From Chloroflexota bacterium (GTDB taxonomy: Bacteria; Chloroflexota; UBA6077): a stretch of 14,066 nt of DNA. Of this stretch, positions 1-6,347 are shown one piece after another (the first letter of the stretch is position 1; every line of letters begins with the position of its first letter). The notes under the pieces are model-generated. The model was not told the origin of the DNA. It did no database searches and worked only from the letters and a program-made list of their open reading frames with translations. Location of the stretch: assembly GCA_021786215.1 (NCBI GenBank), contig JAJYNT010000031.1, positions 1-14,066 on the forward strand, read 5' to 3'. The translations under genes were made by a program, and so were the position numbers.

Positions 1-1089
1 GCCTTCGGTCGGGAGAATTACGGCCGGCCTCTATTCCTGGCCTGTTCCGCGGACCTGGCTGCTTCCACCAACATCATCGGGTTCGCCCAGAAGTGGGGCG
101 AGACCCCCGGGTGGGGTGTGTACAACCGCGAGAAGAACCTTGAAGGCGCCCTGCTGCCCACGGAGATCACTGAGTTCACGAACGCCGGAGTGCTGGCTGG
201 TCTGGCCTCGATGAACTTCGCGGAGGATCCATTCAAGGAGTTTCAGGGATTCTACGGCGCCACTTCCACCTACGGCTCTTTCGTGTACCTTCACTACGGT
301 TTGATGCGGCTGTACAGCCAGATGGCCCAGGACAGCCAGTTCAAGCTGGGCAAAGTCCTGTGGATAGTGGGACATTCCGGGCCTGAGACCGCTGAGGATT
401 CCCGAACCCACTTCGGCATCTTCTCTCCCGGGGTTACGCAGCTGTTCCCGAAGGGTCATATCGTCGATCTTCACCCGTGGGAGCATAACGAGGTCCCGGT
501 GGTGATCGCCGCGGCACTGAAGACAGATGCCCATATCGTGGCGCTCCACCTGACGAGACCCGCGGTGGAGATTCCGGACAGGTCCGCCCTGGGAATGGCT
601 TCTCACTTCGATGCCGCGAAGGGCGCCTACGTGATCCGCGATTACAAGCCTGGCCAGAAGCCGATGGGCACTGTGATTGTCCAGGGGACCATCACCACAG
701 CAAACCTGGTGAAGCTTCTGCCCGAATTGGACGAGGCTGGGCTGAACGTGAAGATCGTGGCGGCCATCAGCCCGGAGCTGTTCCGCTTGCAGCCCGCGAG
801 CTATCAGCAGCAGGTGTTGTCCGACGCGGACTGGGTGGACTCGATGTGCATCACGAACCGCGCCAGAAGGCTGATGTCGGACTGGATGGTAACGAGCGTG
901 TCCGAGGAGTACACGCTCTCCTCCGACTGGGACGACCGGTGGAGGACGGGTGGCACCGTCGACGAGGTGTATGAAGAGGCTCATCTGTCGCCCGGATGGA
1001 TCCTCAAGGGGATCGAGCGGTTCGTGACGGACCGGGAGAAGAGACTGGGGCGTGTGATGAGGATGACCCAGGCGGCCATGAATCGGTAA
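1..1089 (+). CDS. tkt: Transketolase, 3' part (5' end outside window)
   Basis: The reading frame is open from the first base to the TAA at 1087, giving 362 visible residues; the N-terminal thiamine diphosphate (PP) domain lies upstream of the window. Transketolase moves two-carbon ketol units between sugar phosphates in the non-oxidative pentose phosphate or Calvin pathway, in the cytosol. Visible signatures are SADLAAS near residue 16 (compare GSADLA of classic enzymes), a pyrimidine-domain acidic residue in TEITEF (about residue 58), and GHSGPETAEDSRTHFG near 124-139. The last preserves the H...ED..TH arrangement that binds substrate in the E. coli enzyme. A TRP arginine follows near 181. 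The visible part is longer than the matching section of E. coli Tkt, with extra residues around the GWGVYNREKN stretch and at the C terminus, so this is a divergent subtype. Family call is firm; substrate is inferred. Confidence 0.88.
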   Translation, partial: AFGRENYGRPLFLACSADLAASTNIIGFAQKWGETPGWGVYNREKNLEGALLPTEITEFTNAGVLAGLASMNFAEDPFKEFQGFYGATSTYGSFVYLHYGLMRLYSQMAQDSQFKLGKVLWIVGHSGPETAEDSRTHFGIFSPGVTQLFPKGHIVDLHPWEHNEVPVVIAAALKTDAHIVALHLTRPAVEIPDRSALGMASHFDAAKGAYVIRDYKPGQKPMGTVIVQGTITTANLVKLLPELDEAGLNVKIVAAISPELFRLQPASYQQQVLSDADWVDSMCITNRARRLMSDWMVTSVSEEYTLSSDWDDRWRTGGTVDEVYEEAHLSPGWILKGIERFVTDREKRLGRVMRMTQAAMNR

Positions 1090-1111
1090 ACGGCTCTGTA
1101 GAAAACCGTTG

Positions 1112-1145
1112 ATTGGGGGCGGGTCCCATAGACCCGCCCCTCAAT
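1112..1145. terminator. Hairpin between convergent transketolase and channel genes
   Basis: A 10-bp perfect stem GGGGCGGGTC/GACCCGCCCC (1116-1125 with 1131-1140) closes a 5-nt loop. It extends with ATTG/CAAT across one bulged T. It sits 22 bases past the transketolase stop and ends 3 bases before the end of the convergent channel gene, so it can serve both strands. Neither side has a clear U tract, so intrinsic termination is likely but not certain. Confidence 0.65.
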
Positions 1146-1147
1146 GA

Positions 1148-2170
1148 TTAGCCATCTAGCTGCTCTAGCTGACGCAACTGGGCTCGGGTGCCCAACACCA
1201 CTAGTTCGTCACCGGCCTGCAGCCGAGTAGCTCCGTCGGGTGCAGTGACCAAGGTGCCGTCCCTCCTCTGGATGGCCAGGATGAAGGACCCCGTTCGAGT
1301 TCTGACATGCATCTCGCCGATGGTCAGCCCTGCCAGGGGAGAGTCCTCGGGGATCGTGATCTCCTCCAACAGCAACTCCATCTGCTCGCTGTGCATCACC
1401 GTGTCCAGGAAGTCGGCCACCAACGGCCTCATCAGTAGGGTGGCCATGCGGCGGCCAGCAGTAGCATAGGGGGTCAGAACTCGGTTGGCCCCAACTCGTT
1501 TAAGCTTGGCCTCAGCATCCTCTGAGGTGGCCCTGGCGACGATGAAGATGTCGGGGCGAAGCACCCTGGCGGAGAGCACCACGTAAAGGTTCTTTTCGTC
1601 GCTGTCGAGGGCTGCCACGAGTCCACGAGCCCGGTCGATGCCGGCGCCCTTCAAGGTCTCGTCCTCAGTGGCATCGCCCAGGATGCAAAGGCGGCCGGCG
1701 CCTTCGCAGAGCTTGTGTACCTCTGGATTGGCTTCGACCACGACGAAGGGCGCTCGCTCGCGTGCTAATTCCTCGGCGATGAAGTGGCCTACCCTACCGA
1801 ATCCACAGACTATGTAGTGGTTCTTCAGCTCTGCGATCCTATCCGTCATTCGTCTCCTCCGAACGATCCCAGGAAACTGCACCTCAACCACGTAGGCCAC
1901 CACCGCCGTAACGGTATACAGCATTCCTCCCACCCCGACGACAATGAGCGCGATCGTAAAGATTTGGCCCGTGGTCGAGAGGGGATGGACCTCCATGTAG
2001 CCCACCGTGCTGAGTGTGATGACAGTCATGAAGAGGGCGTCAAGTGCATTCCAGCGCTCTATGGCCATGTACCCGATGACGCCTATGGCCACAAGCACCA
2101 AGAGCAGGGCTACGGCCCAGCGGAGTTGTGACTCGATGAGGGATTGAGGGGTAGAAACTCGATCGTTCAT
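1148..2170 (-). CDS. Two-TM potassium channel with RCK (TrkA-N/TrkA-C) domains
   Basis: The 340-residue protein has the MthK/Kch-like layout. TM1 is at about residues 16-37, a pore loop with the filter at 50-60, TM2 at 68-95, then an RCK Rossmann domain starting at HYIVCGFGRVG (118-128) with ...VVVEAN acidic end and GDATED (165-170), and a TrkA-C domain at about 265-338 (ITIPEDSPLAG ... GDELVVLG). Such channels pass K+ across the inner membrane and are gated by ligand binding to the RCK ring. The filter reads TVGYME at 55-60, where T-V-G-Y-G-D is canonical: Met replaces the second glycine and Glu the aspartate. ATG start; the upstream region has only a weak Shine-Dalgarno. It converges on the transketolase gene and diverges from the SDR. 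Ion selectivity cannot be assumed because of the altered filter. Confidence 0.88.
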   Translation of the reverse strand: MNDRVSTPQSLIESQLRWAVALLLVLVAIGVIGYMAIERWNALDALFMTVITLSTVGYMEVHPLSTTGQIFTIALIVVGVGGMLYTVTAVVAYVVEVQFPGIVRRRRMTDRIAELKNHYIVCGFGRVGHFIAEELARERAPFVVVEANPEVHKLCEGAGRLCILGDATEDETLKGAGIDRARGLVAALDSDEKNLYVVLSARVLRPDIFIVARATSEDAEAKLKRVGANRVLTPYATAGRRMATLLMRPLVADFLDTVMHSEQMELLLEEITIPEDSPLAGLTIGEMHVRTRTGSFILAIQRRDGTLVTAPDGATRLQAGDELVVLGTRAQLRQLEQLDG

Positions 2171-2255
2171 GGTGATGCGTAGTCTACCCTATTCGGGAGA
2201 CAGATACATCATTCGAGGTCATCGAATGCGCATGGTGGGCGTCGAAAGGCGGGAA

Positions 2256-2285
2256 TTGACAACTACTCGATTCCTTGGCTACGTT
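2256..2285 (+). promoter_or_regulatory. Candidate sigma70-type promoter for the SDR gene
   Basis: A perfect TTGACA (2256-2261) is followed after 18 bases by TACGTT (2280-2285), a weak -10 that keeps the T, A and final T. It lies in the 229-base gap between the divergent channel and SDR genes and would give a leader of about 108 bases before the SDR start. The channel gene has no equally good promoter in this gap. Confidence 0.4.
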
Positions 2286-2317
2286 TAACTGGCGCAAGAT
2301 GGCCTTGGATGGTGTGC

Positions 2318-2351
2318 GAAGCGAAACATCTGTGGCGAGATCCTTCGCTTC
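2318..2351 (+). promoter_or_regulatory. Leader hairpin upstream of the SDR gene
   Basis: GAAGCGAA (2318-2325) pairs perfectly with TTCGCTTC (2344-2351). After a symmetric 2x2 internal loop, ATCT (2328-2331) pairs with AGAT (2338-2341) around a 6-nt loop. It lies between the candidate promoter and the SDR ribosome site (2387-2392) and has no U tract. It could be an mRNA structure or an operator; no known riboswitch class is recognised. Confidence 0.4.
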
Positions 2352-2399
2352 TTACCAGATTATTTACTTTGAATTGAACGGAGTGTAGGAGGCGGTTAG

Positions 2400-3191
2400 A
2401 TGGATCTTGGGCTGAAGAACAGGGTGGCGATCGTGGCCGCGGCCAGCAAGGGCCTGGGCAGGGCGGTGGCCTTCGGACTGGCTAGAGAAGGGGCGAAGCT
2501 TTCCATTTGTGCGAGGGGTGAGGGGGCGCTGAACAGCACGGCCGCCGAGATCCGCCGCGAGACCGGTGCGGAGGTGCTCCCTGTGGTTGCCGACGTCACC
2601 AAGGCGGAGGACGTGACCCGACTGGTGGAGGAGACATTCGGCAGGTTTGGCCGGATCGATGTCCTGGTGAACAACGCCGGTGGTCCTCCGGGCACTACCT
2701 TCCTGCAATCCTCGGTGGAGGATTTCCAGAAGGCGATCGAGCTGAACCTGGTGAGCACCGTTCGATTGTGCAAGGAGGTGGTGCCCTACATGCAGAGGCA
2801 GCACTGGGGCAGGATAGTTAACATCGTCTCGCTGGCAGCGAAACAGCCGCTGCCGGGGCTGATCCTCAGCAACACGGCCAGACCGGGAGTGCTGGGTCTG
2901 ACGAAAACGATGTCCAACGAGCTGTCCAAAGAGGGCATTCTGATCAATAGTGTCTGCCCGGGATACACCTTGACGGAGCGTGTAGCCGAGGTGAACGAGG
3001 TGAACGCCCGCCTCAAAGGAATAACTGTGGAAGAGGAGATGAAGAGCCTCTCGGCCAGGGTCCCAATGGGGCGGCTAGGGCAGCCGGAGGAGTTGGCCAA
3101 CGTGGTGGTGTTTCTGGCTTCCGAGCGGGCGAGCTATGTTACGGGCGCCGCGATCCAGGTGGATGGTGGTCAGTGCGCCGCCCTATTCTGA
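2400..3191 (+). CDS. Atypical short-chain dehydrogenase/reductase (BKR-like SDR)
   Basis: The 263-residue protein is of SDR length with a complete Rossmann fold: nucleotide loop AAASKGLGRAV (13-23, in place of TGxxxGIG), NNAG (91-94), the helix-4 asparagine N116 and S144 in NIVS, and the C-terminal YVTGAAIQVDGG typical of FabG-like enzymes. The catalytic pair is changed: counting from S144, the Tyr position is S157 and the Lys position R161 (LSNTARPG). Annotators usually name such proteins 3-oxoacyl-ACP reductase, but a known SDR subgroup (BKR_like_SDR_like, cd05344) departs from both the NAD motif and the catalytic tetrad, and this fits it. An ideal AGGAGG (2387-2392) seven bases before ATG fixes the start. 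Standalone transcription unit converging on the RAYT module. Substrate unknown; classical Tyr-Lys catalysis is doubtful. Confidence 0.88.
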   Translation: MDLGLKNRVAIVAAASKGLGRAVAFGLAREGAKLSICARGEGALNSTAAEIRRETGAEVLPVVADVTKAEDVTRLVEETFGRFGRIDVLVNNAGGPPGTTFLQSSVEDFQKAIELNLVSTVRLCKEVVPYMQRQHWGRIVNIVSLAAKQPLPGLILSNTARPGVLGLTKTMSNELSKEGILINSVCPGYTLTERVAEVNEVNARLKGITVEEEMKSLSARVPMGRLGQPEELANVVVFLASERASYVTGAAIQVDGGQCAALF

Positions 3192-3213
3192 GAGGGGGAG
3201 AGGGGGAGAATCG

Positions 3214-3263
3214 CAGTCTGTAGGAGCCGGCTCCAGCCGGCGATGGCCCATTCCTACAGACTG
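3214..3263. repeat. REP-type palindrome, copy 1 (SDR side)
   Basis: The core at 3220-3243 begins GTAGGAGCCGGCTCC and ends GCCGGCGA. It contains a perfect GCCGGCT/AGCCGGC hairpin (3226-3232 with 3235-3241). A wider inverted repeat, CAGTCTGTAGGA (3214-3225) with TCCTACAGACTG (3252-3263), encloses it. The layout resembles proteobacterial REP sequences that start GTAGGAGC. The right arm overlaps the last codons and the stop of the RAYT gene. A purine run (GGGGGAGAGGGGGAGA, 3194-3209) separates it from the SDR stop. It may also act as the SDR terminator. Confidence 0.8.
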
Positions 3264-3781
3264 TAATCCGTCACCTCGTTCAATGTTCCCCAATCCGGGT
3301 AGGAGGCGCTAAAAGGCCAATCCTCGGGGTTAAGGACGAATCCCTTCCGGATGGGGTTCGCCAGGACGTAGTCGACTTTTGCCTGAAGGTCAGCCTGGTT
3401 CCTGATCGCATGGTCGTAGAACCCCTTCTGCCAGAAGCGGCCCCTACTTCCATCGAGGGCGTTGAGCTGCCTGCCGGTGAAGGCTCCAAAGGATGTCATG
3501 ACCGCTGGCAGGGTCTGGCCATCGCCAAGGGCGAAGATCAAGTGGACGTGATCCGGCATCACCACGTATGCGTGACAGGCGATGCGTCGGTGTAGATGGA
3601 GCCAGCGCAGACAGGACATCACAATATTCGCACGCCTGTCCGACTCTTGCGGATGGGATGGGCTGAGGACAAGTCGCATCTGGCGCCCCTCGACGCAGGA
3701 TGTGACGCTGTACACGACATTGGGGGCGGAGAACCGTGCAGCGCGCAGCATGGACTGGTGGGGGCAATTGGCTGAAGGCAT
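3254..3781 (-). CDS. REP-associated tyrosine transposase (RAYT, Y1/IS200-like family)
   Basis: A 175-residue Y1 transposase-like protein. The family cuts and joins single-stranded DNA through a Tyr-DNA bond, and RAYTs act on REP palindromes. The HUH-type metal motif is in MPDHVHLIF (H78, H80). Downstream are GRFWQKGFYDHAIR (114-127) and DYVLANPIRKGFV (137-149), the usual RAYT helix; the nucleophile should be Y138 or Y122, and I cannot decide which. A WPFSASY motif ends the domain. The ATG is preceded by AGAGG five bases upstream. It is a single gene flanked by inverted REP copies with no second ORF and no terminal repeats of an ordinary IS, as expected for a domesticated RAYT. It sits between the 3' ends of the SDR gene and the sdhB operon. 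The ORF is intact. Activity is inferred. Confidence 0.9.
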   Translation of the reverse strand: MPSANCPHQSMLRAARFSAPNVVYSVTSCVEGRQMRLVLSPSHPQESDRRANIVMSCLRWLHLHRRIACHAYVVMPDHVHLIFALGDGQTLPAVMTSFGAFTGRQLNALDGSRGRFWQKGFYDHAIRNQADLQAKVDYVLANPIRKGFVLNPEDWPFSASYPDWGTLNEVTDYSL

Positions 3782-3815
3782 TCACACCTCTAGTTAGCTA
3801 ACACGTGGCGCGGCG

Positions 3816-3839
3816 TCGCCGGCAGGAGCCGGCTCCTAC
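3816..3839. repeat. REP-type palindrome, copy 2 (inverted, upstream of RAYT)
   Basis: Read on the minus strand this copy matches the 3220-3243 core at 23 of 24 positions (one A/T difference in the hairpin loop region). It therefore lies in inverted orientation relative to copy 1, 35 bases before the RAYT start. It contains GCCGGC (3818-3823) repeated at 3828-3833. A 10-bp palindrome GTTAGCTAAC (3793-3802) lies between it and the RAYT gene. Confidence 0.8.
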
Positions 3840-3860
3840 GGGTTCGTATATCCCTGGCGG

Positions 3861-3874
3861 TCGCCGGCTCCGGA
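3861..3874. repeat. Possible degraded half REP
   Basis: TCGCCGGCTCCGGA repeats the TCGCCGGC end of the REP core 45 bases after copy 2, in the same orientation as copy 2, and then diverges. It is short and GC-rich, so chance similarity is possible. Confidence 0.3.
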
Positions 3875-3911
3875 TTCGACTCTTGCGGACGAGTTGGGAG
3901 AGGGAATCACC

Positions 3912-3978
3912 CCGTCTCCCTGTCGCGCCGTCTTCCTGTCTCCCTGTCATACCGTCAGCCCGTTGCGCCGTCAGCCCT
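3912..3978. repeat. Degenerate short tandem repeats downstream of sdhB
   Basis: On the plus strand, GTCTCCCTGTC occurs twice, CGCCGTC twice and CCGTCAGCCC twice (3952-3961 and 3969-3978), giving a loose array of roughly 17-base units. The second CCGTCAGCCC contains the sdhB stop codon. No transcription signal is evident. The array looks like slipped-strand filler next to the REP module. Confidence 0.45.
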
Positions 3979-4666
3979 TGCCAAGGGCATCCTTAAGCTC
4001 GGGCAGGATCTGGCCGGCGAAGTCTATCTGCTTGGGGCAAGCCAGCGTGCCATTGGGGCCCGGATGAATGTCCAGCAGGCCGAGATCGCGCGCCAGTTTG
4101 GCGCGCTCGAGCCCCAGGTCATCTCGGGGGTCGAACCCCAGCCGGAACGCCTTGACCATCGCCGCCGGATTAGGTTCCGCTCGGGGATCGGTCTCTGGCG
4201 CTACCGTGTTGCCCTGGCAGATGCCGCAGAGGATGCACTCGCCGGACTTCTCCAGGCGGCGCACCTCCGTTTGAGACATCAGTCCATGATGGCTCGGCTT
4301 AAGCACCAACCAGGGGGTGACATTCCTGAGGGAATCCAGGAATGGATCTATGTCCACCACCAGATCCTTCAGCACTCGGAAGTGGGGCAGTGGACCGATG
4401 GCTATGTCTCTGCCGTCGAGCACGTCCGACACGAGTGTCTCACAGGCCAGCTTCGCCATCCCATTGATGGTGACGGCGCAGCTTCCGCAGATGCCGCTCC
4501 GGCAGGCGCGGCGGAAGGCTAAGGTTGGGTCGTGGTCGGCGGCCAGATCCAACAGCAGATCCAAGATGGTCTGGTTCTCCCGAACCAGCATCGCGAAGCT
4601 CTGGGGATAGGGAGCGGTGTCACGGGCTGGATCGAATCGGGTCACGGTAACGTTGACCTCTATCAT
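3971..4666 (-). CDS. sdhB: SDH/FRD-type iron-sulfur subunit lacking the [3Fe-4S] ligands
   Basis: A 231-residue SdhB/FrdB homologue passing electrons from the flavoprotein. The [2Fe-2S] ligands are C55, C60, C63 and C75 (RACRSGICGSC...ACET). The second domain has CILCGIC (C144, C147, C150) and ACPK (C210), the four ligands of a [4Fe-4S] cluster. These eight are the only cysteines. The position four after C150, normally the first [3Fe-4S] ligand, is T154, and the usual C(x5)NC(x3)CPK segment is replaced by PGPNGTLACPK, so all three [3Fe-4S] ligands are absent. The ATG at 4666 is chosen over an upstream in-frame ATG at 4753 because it has GGGGG seven bases before it, matches the family N terminus and follows the sdhA TGA after one base (TGAGATG), implying translational coupling. 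No anchor gene follows. It could serve a soluble or unusual acceptor. Confidence 0.9.
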   Translation of the reverse strand: MIEVNVTVTRFDPARDTAPYPQSFAMLVRENQTILDLLLDLAADHDPTLAFRRACRSGICGSCAVTINGMAKLACETLVSDVLDGRDIAIGPLPHFRVLKDLVVDIDPFLDSLRNVTPWLVLKPSHHGLMSQTEVRRLEKSGECILCGICQGNTVAPETDPRAEPNPAAMVKAFRLGFDPRDDLGLERAKLARDLGLLDIHPGPNGTLACPKQIDFAGQILPELKDALGKG

Positions 4667-4667
4667 C

Positions 4668-6338
4668 TCAGTACCCCCTTGCAGCGGGTGCGTATCTCGT
4701 GATGCTGACCGGCCCGTCGCTGAGAATCGGTCCATCGGGTGAGCGCTGGGCATAAGTGTGGGCTAACCATCGCTCGTCGTCACGGTTCTGGTAGTCGGTA
4801 CGATAGTGCGCTCCGCGACTCTCGGTGCGTCGCAGAGCGCCCTTCGCGATCACTTCACATAGATCCAGCAGGAAGCCGAGTTCCAGGTAGTCGGTGAGCT
4901 GGTAGTTGAAGGCCAGGGATGCTGCCCCGAGCCGAATGTGTGGGTAGCGCTCCTTGAAGTCCATCAGCTCCGCCACAGCCTCGCGCAGCTCGCCTTCCTC
5001 TCTGAATACCCCGACCTTGTCGGTCATGATGTCTCGGATCCTTCGTGTCAGGTGGGTCGGGTTGTCGCCGGCATGTCCGGACATGAGCGAGTCGATCCGA
5101 TCCTGTAGCTGCCGCAGGGGAGCGGTATTGGCCTTGGGGTATTCCGTCCCGGCGGCGATCTCTGCGGCCCTGCGTCCGGCTCTCTTGCCAAAGACCAGCG
5201 TCTCCAGGAGGGAATTGCCTCCGAGCCGGTTGGCCCCGTGGACGCTGACGTTGCTGCATTCGCCTGCCACCAGCAAACCGCGTATGTTCGTTTCGCCCCA
5301 CACGTTGCTTCGAATGCCACCCATGCTGTAGTGCTGCCCCGGTTGGATGGGTATCGGCTCCCTCACGGCGTCCACCCCATTGTATCGCAGGGCCAGGTCG
5401 TGAACTTGAGGAAGCCTTTCCATGATCAGCTCCTCACCCAGATGCCTCAGGTCGAGCCACACGTACTCGTTCTCGAATCCTCGCCCATCCTTGATCTCCA
5501 TCATGATGGATCGGGAAACCACGTCCCGGGGCGCCAACTCCATTACCTTTGGCGTGTACCCGGCCATGAACCGCTCCCCCTGGTTGTTCAGGAGGTATCC
5601 GCCCTCGCCCCGTGCGCCCTCCGAGATCAGGATGTTGGTGCCGTACAGTGTGGTGGGGTGGAACTGCACGAACTCCATGTCGGAGAGGATGGCCCCATTT
5701 CGGTAGGCGATGGCCATGCCATCACCGTTGTTCACGATGTCGTTGGTGGTCTTCCGGAAGGCTCGTCCGTAGCCCCCGGTCGCTAAAATAACGCTCTTTG
5801 CCCGAATCTGCTCGAGCCGTCCTCGCTGGAAATCGAGGACGAGTGCGCCCTGGCAGATCCCGTCCTCGACGATCAGATCCAGCAGCATCCATTCGGGGTA
5901 AACTCGCACGCTGCGCCGGAGGATCTGCTCGTATAGGGCGTGGAGCGCGGCGTGGCCGCTGAGATCGGCGGCGTAGCAGCCCCTGGGAAAACCAGCCCCA
6001 CCAAAGGGACGCTGGGCTATCTTCCCGTCGGGCCGCCGGTCGAACAGCATGCCCCAACGCTCCAACTCGTAGATGGCATCGGCTGCCTCGGTAATCAGCA
6101 CCTCGATCGCATCCTGGTCACCCAGGTAGTCCGAACCCTTCACCGTGTCGAACATGTGGCTCTCGACGCTGTCGTCCTCTCCGATGGGAGCGTTGATCCC
6201 TCCCTGGGCCGCGCCGCTGTGGGACCTGGTTGGATACACCTTGGATATGATGGCCACCTGTGCACTCTGGCTTGCCTCCAGAGCAGCCCTCATCCCTGCC
6301 AAGCCTGCACCAACCACCAGTACGTCGTAGGTCAACAT
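4668..6338 (-). CDS. sdhA: SDH/FRD-type flavoprotein subunit
   Basis: A 556-residue flavoprotein for succinate/fumarate-type chemistry. Visible are the FAD loop [10 protein letters not shown] (10-19), [11 protein letters not shown] with H40 as the covalent FAD histidine, HPTTLYG (H227), SEGARGEGG (239-247), PRDVVSR with the proton-shuttle R271, GQHYSMGG (H336) and GANRLGGNS (R371). These match the E. coli residues H45, H242, R286, H354 and R399. The C-terminal [11 protein letters not shown] motif is present, so the subunit looks catalytically complete and of normal length. ATG start with AGGAG; that site overlaps the stop of the upstream PrpD-family gene (9-base gap), and its own TGA is one base from sdhB. 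Direction (oxidation or reduction) and exact dicarboxylate are not determined. L-aspartate oxidase is unlikely given the dedicated Fe-S partner and the SdhA-type spacing. Confidence 0.93.
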   Translation of the reverse strand: MLTYDVLVVGAGLAGMRAALEASQSAQVAIISKVYPTRSHSGAAQGGINAPIGEDDSVESHMFDTVKGSDYLGDQDAIEVLITEAADAIYELERWGMLFDRRPDGKIAQRPFGGAGFPRGCYAADLSGHAALHALYEQILRRSVRVYPEWMLLDLIVEDGICQGALVLDFQRGRLEQIRAKSVILATGGYGRAFRKTTNDIVNNGDGMAIAYRNGAILSDMEFVQFHPTTLYGTNILISEGARGEGGYLLNNQGERFMAGYTPKVMELAPRDVVSRSIMMEIKDGRGFENEYVWLDLRHLGEELIMERLPQVHDLALRYNGVDAVREPIPIQPGQHYSMGGIRSNVWGETNIRGLLVAGECSNVSVHGANRLGGNSLLETLVFGKRAGRRAAEIAAGTEYPKANTAPLRQLQDRIDSLMSGHAGDNPTHLTRRIRDIMTDKVGVFREEGELREAVAELMDFKERYPHIRLGAASLAFNYQLTDYLELGFLLDLCEVIAKGALRRTESRGAHYRTDYQNRDDERWLAHTYAQRSPDGPILSDGPVSITRYAPAARGY

Positions 6339-6347
6339 AGTTCACTC

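Noticed and set aside
31..984. Open frame of 317 codons on the minus strand
   Set aside because: Antisense shadow of the transketolase gene; rich in His, Arg and Gly with no recognisable family.
3641..3889. 13-base direct repeat CGACTCTTGCGGA at 3641-3653 and 3877-3889
   Set aside because: One copy is inside the RAYT coding region. A 13-base match somewhere in 14 kb is expected about once by chance.
3912..3978. Possible CRISPR-like short repeats after sdhB
   Set aside because: Units are very short and degenerate, without uniform spacers or cas genes nearby; kept only as a low-complexity repeat.
4667..4753. Upstream in-frame ATG for the Fe-S subunit gene (start at 4753)
   Set aside because: It would overlap the end of the flavoprotein gene by more than 80 bases, lacks family similarity in the extra 29 residues, and the 4666 ATG has a good ribosome site.
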